Part shown: piece by piece, positions 1 through 5,082 of the stretch
How positions within the stretch are numbered: the stretch's first letter is position 1
How the letters are laid out: every line of letters starts with the position of its first letter
DNA from: Crenotrichaceae bacterium
GTDB taxonomy: Bacteria > Pseudomonadota > Gammaproteobacteria > Methylococcales > DRLZ01
Direction: 5' to 3'
Length of the DNA stretch: 5,996 nt
NCBI GenBank assembly: GCA_011322755.1
Contig: DRLZ01000204.1
Coordinates: 1-5,996 of the forward strand
The notes under the pieces: generated by a model
Seen by the model: only the letters and a program-made list of their open reading frames with translations
Database searches by the model: none
Told to the model about the DNA's origin: nothing
Position numbers and translations under genes: made by a program

Positions 1-89
1 ACAACGGTATATATAAACCCAAGCTGGTCAAGTAGTTGACGTCTTCTTGGTGATGATGATGCAAGTATAAACTGTGGACGAGCACTCAT
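1..89 (-). CDS. maf: Maf-family nucleotide pyrophosphatase, N-terminal fragment (truncated by window edge)
   Basis: Reading the minus strand from the ATG at 89-87 gives about 29 residues beginning MSARPQFILASSSPRRRQLL. The LASxSPRRxxLL block is the hallmark N-terminal substrate loop of Maf/YhdE/YceF proteins. These are house-cleaning pyrophosphatases that hydrolyse non-canonical or selected nucleoside triphosphates to monophosphates in the cytoplasm. The start lies two bases beyond the rlmH stop (TGA-CG-ATG), so the genes are almost certainly co-transcribed and probably translationally coupled. The rlmH-maf order is common in Betaproteobacteria, where rng often follows; by that context the dTTP/UTP-type (YhdE) is more likely than the YceF type. 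The motifs that would separate these subtypes lie outside the window. The family call is firm, the subtype is inference. Confidence 0.9.
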   Translation of the reverse strand, partial: MSARPQFILASSSPRRRQLLDQLGFIYTV

Positions 90-91
90 CG

Positions 92-559
92 TCAACGATG
101 ATAGGGATGTCTGTTGAGTATGCTCCATGCCCTGTAAATTTGCTCAGCTACGATAACACGTACCAGATAATGTGGAAGTGTTAAGTGTGAAAGTGACCAC
201 CGCTGTGCAGATTGACTGATCATTGTTTGTGAGAAACCATCTGCTCCACCAACAACAAGTACAATTGGCTTGCCCAGTTCTCTCCAGTAACTATATTGTT
301 CGGCGAGCTCCTGTGTATTCCATTGTTTGCCTGTAATGTCGAGGACAACACGATGTGCGGAGGCTGGAATAGCCGCCAACAAGCGCTTGTCTTCTTCAGC
401 AATAATGGTTGCTATCGAAGGATTCTTTCCTCTTGAAACAGCACGTATTTGTTTGAGTTGGAGAGATGAATCAACAGGCAGGCGACGCGTATATTCTTCA
501 AATCCAGCTTGAATCCACGCCGGCATTTTATCTCCGATAGCCAACAGCTCTATTTTCAT
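92..559 (-). CDS. rlmH: 23S rRNA (pseudouridine1915-N3)-methyltransferase RlmH
   Basis: The 155-residue product matches the usual RlmH length exactly. RlmH is a SPOUT-class methyltransferase that uses SAM to methylate pseudouridine 1915 in helix 69 of 23S rRNA, acting on assembled 70S ribosomes as a homodimer. Visible motifs are the SAM-binding glycine loop VVGGADGF (about residues 102-109), the knotted C-terminal block LSHLTLPHYLVRVIVAEQ (123-140), YRAWSI (142-147) and the terminal HPYHR (151-155) typical of the family. The ATG at 559 gives the canonical MKIELLAIG start, although the only Shine-Dalgarno-like AAGG lies about 13 bases upstream, which is weak. maf follows after two bases. The usual upstream partners nadD and rsfS are absent; an OmpA-like gene with its own terminator lies there instead, so rlmH-maf probably has a promoter within 560-681. 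Confidence 0.97.
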   Translation of the reverse strand: MKIELLAIGDKMPAWIQAGFEEYTRRLPVDSSLQLKQIRAVSRGKNPSIATIIAEEDKRLLAAIPASAHRVVLDITGKQWNTQELAEQYSYWRELGKPIVLVVGGADGFSQTMISQSAQRWSLSHLTLPHYLVRVIVAEQIYRAWSILNRHPYHR

Positions 560-681
560 ATTCAGGAAAAAACCTTATATGGCATCGCATCCAGGTTGGG
601 ATTGTGAGCTACGGACTGTGTTGTCTTGTGAAAAATGCTGTTATCCAGATTCAACATAACGATGTCTCTAGAAAATACATG
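560..681 (-). other. rlmH leader/spacer with a possible 31-codon ORF (562-657)
   Basis: This is the gap between the OmpA-gene terminator and rlmH. On the minus strand an ATG at 657 opens a 31-codon frame (begins MLNLDNSIFHK, ends YKVFS) whose TGA stop at 564-562 is only two bases before the rlmH ATG. A weak AGAGA lies about seven bases before its start. The frame is open well upstream of its ATG, through the terminator, so it may simply be chance. I recognise no homology, and it does not resemble the C-terminus of RsfS that I would expect here. I see no convincing -35/-10 pair. If translated, the ORF could couple ribosomes onto rlmH, which lacks a good Shine-Dalgarno of its own. Confidence 0.25.
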
Positions 682-715
682 AAAAAACCAGCATGGGTTT
701 CGCAACCAATGCTGG
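682..715 (-). terminator. Rho-independent terminator of the OmpA-like gene
   Basis: On the minus strand CCAGCAT pairs with ATGCTGG. After one T/C mismatch, GGTT pairs with AACC around a GCGA loop (GNRA type), and the stem is followed directly by TTTTTT (plus-strand 682-687). This is an 11-pair stem with a U-tract. It starts about 25 bases beyond the OmpA-like gene stop, so it insulates rlmH-maf from that gene. The U-tract is present only in the minus direction. Confidence 0.92.
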
Positions 716-740
716 CTTCTCTCAGTCTGTATGGAATCAG

Positions 741-1739
741 CTATTGCTGAATTTCAATTTCAGTACGTCGATTTTGCCAACGTCCCTGAGCAGTATTGTT
801 GCTGGCAACTGGATTGCTTGAGCCATGTCCATGCGTTTCGATCTGTTGCGCCGGAACACCGATAGCAATGAGTCTCCTTTTTGCCTCTTTTGCACGTTGG
901 CTAGAAAGACTGACATTGAAATCTTCAGATCCTGTCGCATCAGTATGACCATGAAGATGGATGATGGTTGAGGGATAGGATTTAACGATTTGGGCAACAG
1001 CATTCAGTTTGGCCTGGTCTTCACTGCTAATATTTGCATGACTGGTGTTAAAGTGTAATGTGCCAACATTATAGTGTTTACCAGCGACTAGTTTGCCAGT
1101 GTTCAATCGATTGATGATATCACTATGCAAAACATCTTTTGGAATATTCAATATGGCATTAGCTGTTTTGCGCGCGGCATTCTTGGTAATATCTACAGCA
1201 GCAGTTGCAGTGCTTTTTCCGGAATCAATTACATTGCCAGCAGTATCGATAGCAGCAGTACCAAGTTTTGCAGCAGCATTTTCAGTTGTATTGATAGCAG
1301 ATTTTGCAGTGCTACCAGCTTTGTCGAGTGCAGTTGCCGCAGCTTTCCCTGTACCTTTTACGACATCGCCAACAGTTTCTGAGGCGGATTTAGCAGCGTT
1401 TAATGTTGATCCAGCCAGGTCACCAGCCGCGTTGCCAACATTAGATGCTGCTGTACCTACTTTTGATGCTGCGGAACTTGTAGCATCGGCAACAGTATTT
1501 GTGGCGGATTTGGCTGCATCTCCGACTGTTTCAGTTGCACTTTTAACCTTACTTGCTGCGTTATCCAGAGTTTTGTCAATAGCAGTTGCCGGGTTTGTTA
1601 CTGAGTCAGAAGATTGCCATAATTTATCATCATTAGAACAGCTTCTGATAATAAAAAATAGGACTAGTAAAATCAGTATCAGAGGTATCCAGAACCAAAG
1701 CCCGTTACGTTCATCTTCGTAATTATCATTCTCACTCAT
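741..1739 (-). CDS. Membrane-anchored, Ala-rich-repeat OmpA-family peptidoglycan-binding protein
   Basis: The product has 332 residues in three parts. An acidic N-terminus (1-12) is followed by one strongly hydrophobic segment at about 14-32 (LWFWIPLILILLVLFFIIR). A low-complexity Ala/Ser/Thr/Lys/Asp region at about 50-197 carries recurring units such as KSATETVGD and KSASETVGD and should form long amphipathic helices. An OmpA C-terminal domain spans about 222-331, with GHTDATG (264-270), LSSQRA (278-283), GHGSSNP and the terminal NRRTEIEI (323-330). D267 and R282 correspond to the aspartate and arginine that bind diaminopimelate in OmpA-like domains. There is no signal peptidase site or lipobox, so the segment is probably an uncleaved inner-membrane anchor with the rest periplasmic (inference). 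The start is supported by GAGGAG eight bases upstream. The gene is apparently monocistronic, with a terminator just downstream. The exact function is unknown; an envelope tether or stress role is possible. Confidence 0.9.
   Translation of the reverse strand: MSENDNYEDERNGLWFWIPLILILLVLFFIIRSCSNDDKLWQSSDSVTNPATAIDKTLDNAASKVKSATETVGDAAKSATNTVADATSSAASKVGTAASNVGNAAGDLAGSTLNAAKSASETVGDVVKGTGKAAATALDKAGSTAKSAINTTENAAAKLGTAAIDTAGNVIDSGKSTATAAVDITKNAARKTANAILNIPKDVLHSDIINRLNTGKLVAGKHYNVGTLHFNTSHANISSEDQAKLNAVAQIVKSYPSTIIHLHGHTDATGSEDFNVSLSSQRAKEAKRRLIAIGVPAQQIETHGHGSSNPVASNNTAQGRWQNRRTEIEIQQ
1149..1592 (-). repeat. Coding repeat: degenerate Ala-rich amphipathic helix units
   Basis: Codons for about residues 50-197 of the OmpA-like protein are built from degenerate units of roughly 11 residues rich in Ala, Lys, Thr, Ser and Asp. 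The clearest pair is KSATETVGDAAK (about residues 66-77) and KSASETVGDVVK (117-128), offset by 51 residues. DNA similarity is visible too, for example the recurring plus-strand GGCGGATTT near 1383 and 1503. Such helices resemble LEA-like or coiled-coil spacer segments. The skewed composition also produces long open antisense frames that are not genes. Confidence 0.7.
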
Positions 1740-1747
1740 AACTCGTT

Positions 1748-1753
1748 CTCCTC
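1748..1753 (-). promoter_or_regulatory. Ribosome binding site of the OmpA-like gene
   Basis: GAGGAG on the minus strand lies eight bases before the ATG at 1739. It is a strong Shine-Dalgarno at standard spacing and fixes this start, which also places the hydrophobic anchor near the N-terminus. Confidence 0.8.
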
Positions 1754-1856
1754 AAGTTTTTTCAATTTGTGGATAAATTTCTGGAAAGAGAAATGTTTTA
1801 CTGCTTCATAACTGGGTGTCTTTCAAGAAATTGTTGAAAATATGACTACTCTACCG

Positions 1857-1907
1857 TTATTTATGATTTACAGGTTGTCGCTGACAGTTCATAACGATAC
1901 TGCGCAT
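1857..1907 (-). CDS. Possible 16-residue micro-ORF with strong Shine-Dalgarno
   Basis: On the minus strand AAGGAG (1917-1922) lies nine bases before an ATG at 1907. This opens a 16-codon frame (MRSIVMNCQRQPVNHK) that ends in TAA at 1857-1859. The ribosome binding site is better than that of several real genes in this window, but the peptide is too short to judge by composition and I recognise no family. It sits about 115 bases upstream of the OmpA-like start, so it could be a leader peptide of that transcript, a decayed gene remnant, or chance. Confidence 0.3.
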   Translation of the reverse strand: MRSIVMNCQRQPVNHK

Positions 1908-2223
1908 GGTATTTCGCTCCTTAATTTAAAACACGAGTTTCCTGAATTGTCTGTGTAGAAGACTTACATCAGGCTTGTCGTGCCAGCTTTGTCCGGATTG
2001 TAGTAGCCAGCAAAAGCCATACCACCTTCATACCTTATCATGTTAGTGATGTTAATTAGAAATAAAATAAACGAAAACCTATTCCTCAGAGCAGCTTGTC
2101 ATTTCTGTGATACAGATCTTAACGTGTAGAAAGCCAAGGTTTTTATGAAATGGGCATTATTCGGGTAATGACAACTCTGTACAGTCAATAACTTATTAAC
2201 ACTATCAGTATTACAGGTGATTA

Positions 2224-3213
2224 CTATTTTCTGTTTCTGAGTAAGTTTTTTATTTGTTTTCTCTCCTCTTGGAGTTCTTTTTCTGATAGTTTCAAGCGCT
2301 CATTACTGATTTTATTGATTTCTAGATCTGGAACTATTTCATAACCTCCGTTTTTACAAGTGACAGGAAATGAAAAAACAAGATCTTTGGAAATACCATA
2401 AATCCCATCGCTTGGAACTGCCATACTGGCCCAGTCACCGTGTGCAGTTCCGTTAACCCAGGTTTGCATGTGGTCAATTGCTGCATTTGCTGCTGAAGCT
2501 GCACTGGATTGGCCTCTTATTTTAATAATTTCAGCACCACGAAACTGGATGGTTGGAACAAAAGTATCTATAACCCACTGTTCATCAATGAGTTGAATAG
2601 CTGGCTTGCCTTTAACTTTGGCGTGATAGACATCCGGATATTGAGTACATGAATGGTTTCCCCAGACAGTCATACACTTTATATCAGAGGTTAAGACTCC
2701 GCATTGATGGGCAAGCATACTGATTGCCCTGTTATGATCTAACCGAGTCATTGCCGTGAAATTCTTACTGTCCAGTTCCGGAGCATTTGCGATTGCGACA
2801 AGACAGTTGGTGTTTGCGGGATTTCCACAGATCAGTACTTTGACATTGCGGTGTGCGTGTTGATTGAGTGCCTGGCCTTGTGTTGCAAAGATTTGCGCAT
2901 TTGCATCCAGCAGGTCAGCACGTTTCATGCCCGGTCCACGGGGGCGTGCGCCGATTAGAAATGCATAGTCGACATCTCGAAATGCTACGTTAGGATCGTG
3001 GGTCGGGTGAATCGCATACAGTAACGGATAAGCACAATCTTCCAGCTCCATTACAATGCCTTGTAAATGATCCATTGCCTGAGGAATCTCAAGCAAGTGC
3101 AGAATAACGGGTTGTTTGGGGCCGAACAGCTCACCACTGGCAATTCTGAACAACAGAGAATAGTTGATTTGCCCTGCTGCTCCGGTAACAGCGATGCGTA
3201 CGGGTGTTTTCAT
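2224..3213 (-). CDS. mdh: Malate dehydrogenase (NAD-dependent, cytosolic type)
   Basis: This 329-residue enzyme of the LDH/MDH superfamily interconverts malate and oxaloacetate with NAD(H) in the TCA cycle, and in the serine cycle where that exists. The N-terminal Rossmann motif is TGAAGQINYSLL (10-21); the acidic residue in LLEIP (E42) at the end of strand 2 favours NAD over NADP. The mobile substrate loop GARPRGPGM (88-96) carries R90 and R92. TRLDHNRA (156-163) carries catalytic D159 and substrate arginine R162, and VWGNHS (183-188) carries catalytic H187. RGAEIIK, SSAASAANAAIDH and VPSDGIYGI follow as in Thermus-type MDH. Length and ends are normal. The third position of the dinucleotide glycine motif is Asn17, where relatives usually have Gly or Ala. 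There is no clear Shine-Dalgarno before the ATG at 3213, but the start matches family N-termini. It is transcribed divergently from the glycerate kinase gene. Confidence 0.97.
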   Translation of the reverse strand: MKTPVRIAVTGAAGQINYSLLFRIASGELFGPKQPVILHLLEIPQAMDHLQGIVMELEDCAYPLLYAIHPTHDPNVAFRDVDYAFLIGARPRGPGMKRADLLDANAQIFATQGQALNQHAHRNVKVLICGNPANTNCLVAIANAPELDSKNFTAMTRLDHNRAISMLAHQCGVLTSDIKCMTVWGNHSCTQYPDVYHAKVKGKPAIQLIDEQWVIDTFVPTIQFRGAEIIKIRGQSSAASAANAAIDHMQTWVNGTAHGDWASMAVPSDGIYGISKDLVFSFPVTCKNGGYEIVPDLEINKISNERLKLSEKELQEERKQIKNLLRNRK

Positions 3214-3339
3214 AGTGTTATGTTAACCTGTTGTTTAGATAACGATTTGGAGAATGAATCAGGTAGCTAAAGAGCCCATTCTTTTGGACAACAAGTCAAC
3301 AGTGCCTATCAGAATTGCAAACAGATATGCTTGGGACTG

Positions 3340-3366
3340 CTGGTAATGCCAGAATGTTCCATTCTG
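3340..3366 (-). repeat. Two overlapping, mutually exclusive small hairpins in the mdh leader
   Basis: CAGAATG (3350-3356) and CATTCTG (3360-3366) are perfect 7-bp arms around TTC. CTGG (3340-3343) and CCAG (3349-3352) form a second, weaker stem that shares bases 3350-3352 with the first. In the mdh leader RNA the two stems could not form together. Neither is followed by a U-tract. They may be operator half-sites or leader structure; function is unknown. Confidence 0.5.
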
Positions 3367-3377
3367 TGAAATCTTGA

Positions 3378-3396
3378 GGTTGATCTCTGATCAACC
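3378..3396. repeat. Perfect 8-bp inverted repeat just downstream of the mdh promoter
   Basis: GGTTGATC (3378-3385) and GATCAACC (3389-3396) are perfect complements around a 3-base centre TCT. There is no T-tract on either strand, so this is not a terminator. It lies immediately downstream of the predicted mdh -10 box (3408-3413), at about +5 to +23 of the expected transcript. That suits a repressor operator or a 5'-end RNA hairpin. No regulator can be named. Confidence 0.6.
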
Positions 3397-3407
3397 GATT
3401 GCAAAAT

Positions 3408-3435
3408 ATTATACGCTGTCAAAGCTTCAAGCCAA
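3408..3435 (-). promoter_or_regulatory. Candidate sigma-70 promoter for mdh
   Basis: On the minus strand a perfect TATAAT -10 box (3408-3413) is preceded by 16 bases and a TTGGCT -35 element (3430-3435; four of six consensus positions). It points toward mdh and predicts a start near 3401, leaving a leader of roughly 190 bases. No better promoter is visible closer to the mdh start. Confidence 0.6.
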
Positions 3436-3585
3436 TAGTGATTCGCTCTCTTCGTTCGTGATCTGTTTTTCTGAACAATGATGATGTTATTGTTTATTGC
3501 AACAAGACACTGATTCTTATAGATAATGCTAGAACAAAGTTGATTGCATGATGGCTTGTCCAAGCATGGTTTGCTGATTCACTTG

Positions 3586-3616
3586 TTGACAAGATTTCCA
3601 CAACGCTCGTTATTAT
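3586..3616 (+). promoter_or_regulatory. Candidate sigma-70 promoter for the glycerate kinase gene
   Basis: A perfect TTGACA (3586-3591) is followed by a 19-base spacer, longer than ideal, and TATTAT (3611-3616; five of six consensus positions). The predicted start is near 3623, about 20 bases before the ATG at 3642. The -35 box lies inside the small palindrome CTTGT-TG-ACAAG (3582-3593), so a protein bound there could control access. Confidence 0.45.
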
Positions 3617-3641
3617 CTAATTATTTGAGTCTAATTTACTA

Positions 3642-5012
3642 ATGCATCTAACGATTGGTCAAGCAAGAGATCATATTCAAGCAATGTTTGAAGCAGGCGT
3701 AGAAGCTGCTGATCCTGAGACAGCAATAAAAAATACAATCCATTTCCAGTCAGGACGGCTTGTACTGAATAATTGTCAAACAGCGTATGCTCAAAATGCC
3801 CAACGCAGCGATGCATGGAACAGGGTACATATTGTCGCATTCGGCAAGGCTGCCTGTAAAATGGCAGCGACGACAGCAGAAATTATTCCTTCATTCATGC
3901 AGGCAAGCAAAGGCATGATCGTTACAAATGAGGAGAATAAACAAAATGTTGATGGTTTTATCGTGCATGCTGCAGGTCATCCACTGCCAGATCAGCGAGG
4001 CGTGACTGCTGCAAAATGTATTGAAGACAAGGTAAAAATAATTCCTCCAGGTGATCTTATCCTTATTTTGATCAGTGGCGGTGGTTCTTCGCTGATTCCT
4101 TATCCAGTGCCAACAATCACATTAGATGACAAAATCATAACAACACAGTTATTGCTGGCGAGTGGTGCAGTCATTGATGAAATTAATTGTGTTCGCAAGC
4201 ACATTTCTCAACTCAAGGGCGGTCATCTTGCTCGCCTGGCGCATCCTGTTGATCTTCACGCGCTGATTTTGTCGGATGTCATTGGTGATGACCCAGGCAC
4301 CATTGCAAGCGGACCAACTGTGCCCGATTCGACAACTTTTGATGATGCAATCAAGGTGTTGACAACACGTAAAATCTGGACACAAACACCGCAACGTGTA
4401 CGAAAACATCTGCTCTCAGGATCGAAAGGCATCATCGCAGAAACACCAAAATCAACTGACATCCTGTTTAACAGCACAGGATATACCTTGATTAGCAGTA
4501 ATACGATCAGTGTTTCGGCAATGCAGGGCAGGGCAGAACAATCTGGCTTTAAAACGGATGTATACAGTACAAAACTGTGTGGAGAAGCACGTAAAGAAGC
4601 TGTTAAACTATGTCGATATGCAGCACAAAAGTTATCATTCATATCTGTTCCTACAGCTGTCATTGCTGGTGGCGAAACAACAGTAACACTCACTGGTCGT
4701 GGTACTGGAGGGCGCAATCAGGAGTTTGCTCTCGCCTTTGCGCTTGCAGCTGAACAAATGAGACTGGAACACTGGGTGTTTCTGAGTGCAGGAACTGATG
4801 GCAGAGATGGACCTACTGATGCAGCAGGTGCAATTGTAGATGCTGATACACTATGCCGGATTCGCGCCTGCGGTAAAAGTCCTGCTGATTATTTGAATGA
4901 TAACGATTCTTATCACGCATTGAAGTTAAGCGGCAATTTGTTAATGACTGGTTCAACTGGAACCAACGTAGCCGATTTGCAAATCGTGTTACTTTTTCCA
5001 GATCATGCGTAA
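3642..5012 (+). CDS. gck: Glycerate 2-kinase (GckA/TtuD, MOFRL family)
   Basis: This 456-residue protein has an N-terminal DUF4147 region followed by a C-terminal MOFRL domain. The family phosphorylates D-glycerate with ATP to 2-phosphoglycerate, feeding enolase. Conserved blocks in order are FGKAACKM (67-74), GHPLPD (112-117), SGGGSSL (145-151), RKHISQLKGG (185-194), LSDVIGDD (210-217), ASGPTVPD (222-229), GGETTVTLTGRGTGGRNQE (343-361), GTDGRDGPTDAAGA (384-397) and TGSTGTNVADL (436-446). K69 and R358 are the likely counterparts of the catalytic Lys and Arg described for the Thermotoga enzyme. The usual TGPTGTN has Ser for Pro at 438. The ATG at 3642 is preferred because family similarity begins near residue 10; its Shine-Dalgarno (GAG, 12 bases off) is weak. 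A hydroxypyruvate reductase gene, a common neighbour, is not seen. glyA follows 70 bases later on the same strand, probably in one operon. Confidence 0.93.
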   Translation: MHLTIGQARDHIQAMFEAGVEAADPETAIKNTIHFQSGRLVLNNCQTAYAQNAQRSDAWNRVHIVAFGKAACKMAATTAEIIPSFMQASKGMIVTNEENKQNVDGFIVHAAGHPLPDQRGVTAAKCIEDKVKIIPPGDLILILISGGGSSLIPYPVPTITLDDKIITTQLLLASGAVIDEINCVRKHISQLKGGHLARLAHPVDLHALILSDVIGDDPGTIASGPTVPDSTTFDDAIKVLTTRKIWTQTPQRVRKHLLSGSKGIIAETPKSTDILFNSTGYTLISSNTISVSAMQGRAEQSGFKTDVYSTKLCGEARKEAVKLCRYAAQKLSFISVPTAVIAGGETTVTLTGRGTGGRNQEFALAFALAAEQMRLEHWVFLSAGTDGRDGPTDAAGAIVDADTLCRIRACGKSPADYLNDNDSYHALKLSGNLLMTGSTGTNVADLQIVLLFPDHA

Positions 5013-5030
5013 CGGAAGAACAAACTGAGA

Positions 5031-5055
5031 TGATAACCCAATGTCACGGTTATCA
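5031..5055 (+). repeat. Inverted repeat between the glycerate kinase gene and glyA
   Basis: TGATAACC (5031-5038) and GGTTATCA (5048-5055) are perfect 8-bp complements around a 9-base loop, within the 70-bp gap between the two genes. No T-run follows in the plus direction, so it is not a standard terminator. It could stabilise or process the joint mRNA, or serve as an operator for a glyA-proximal promoter. Confidence 0.55.
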
Positions 5056-5070
5056 ATGGAACAAACACTT

Positions 5071-5078
5071 GGAGGAGA
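5071..5078 (+). promoter_or_regulatory. Ribosome binding site of glyA
   Basis: GGAGGAGA is a near-perfect Shine-Dalgarno, with GGAGG ending seven bases before the ATG at 5083. It decides the start against two in-frame upstream ATGs (5041 and 5056), which lack such a site and would add residues absent from family members, and against the in-frame ATG at 5098. Confidence 0.88.
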
Positions 5079-5082
5079 GAGA

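Larger units (their letters stand above)
1740..2223. other. 484-bp intergenic region between mdh and the OmpA-like gene
   Basis: No gene of normal size is present. It contains the OmpA-like gene leader with its Shine-Dalgarno (minus strand, 1748-1753), a micro-ORF at 1857-1907, and a 6-bp-arm inverted repeat TTTCAA-GAAATTG-TTGAAA at 1821-1839, about 80 bases before the OmpA-like start. Direct copies of GCCAGC lie near 1982 and 2006. I find no U-tract hairpin after the mdh stop, so mdh may lack an intrinsic terminator, or its transcript may run on toward the OmpA-like gene. No convincing sigma-70 promoter stands out, although one is expected. Confidence 0.6.
3214..3641. other. Divergent mdh / glycerate-kinase control region
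   Basis: This is 428 bp without a convincing gene. It holds a candidate mdh promoter (3408-3435, minus) followed by a leader of about 190 bases, a candidate glycerate-kinase promoter (3586-3616, plus), and a series of short perfect inverted repeats at 3340-3352, 3350-3366, 3378-3396, 3554-3565 and 3582-3593. An 84-codon minus-strand frame (3309-3563) runs through it but starts with TTG, contains the promoter and looks non-coding. Confidence 0.7.

Noticed and set aside
737..1003. 88-codon minus-strand frame overlapping the OmpA domain
   Set aside because: It is in an alternative frame inside the well-supported OmpA domain coding sequence, with no independent evidence.
1125..1382. 85-codon plus-strand frame rich in Ser, Cys and Phe
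   Set aside because: Another antisense shadow of the Ala-rich repeat; the composition is implausible for a protein.
1093..1722. 209-codon plus-strand open frame, hydrophobic and Ala/Val/Ser-rich
   Set aside because: It is exactly antisense to the OmpA-like gene. The Ala/Ser/Thr-rich codons of that gene read backwards lack stops. There is no good Shine-Dalgarno and no recognisable domain.
1969..2031. 20-codon minus-strand frame starting MKVVWLLLATT, looking like a tiny hydrophobic peptide
   Set aside because: Shine-Dalgarno-like bases are too close to the ATG, the length is trivial and no family is recognised. It overlaps another equally short frame, so chance is the simplest explanation.
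3378..3396. Palindrome considered as a terminator
   Set aside because: No T-run follows on either strand, and it lies just downstream of a promoter and not at a gene end.
3309..3563. 84-codon minus-strand frame upstream of mdh
   Set aside because: It uses a TTG start without a Shine-Dalgarno, contains the best mdh promoter and the palindromes, and shows no recognisable domain.
4149..4717. Two minus-strand frames of 86 and 153 codons
   Set aside because: They lie antisense within the conserved core of the glycerate 2-kinase gene and show no signals of their own.
5041..5082. Upstream in-frame ATGs (5041, 5056) as possible glyA starts
   Set aside because: They overlap the gck-glyA hairpin, have no Shine-Dalgarno and would add an N-terminal extension not seen in SHMTs. 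ATG 5083 has a near-perfect site.
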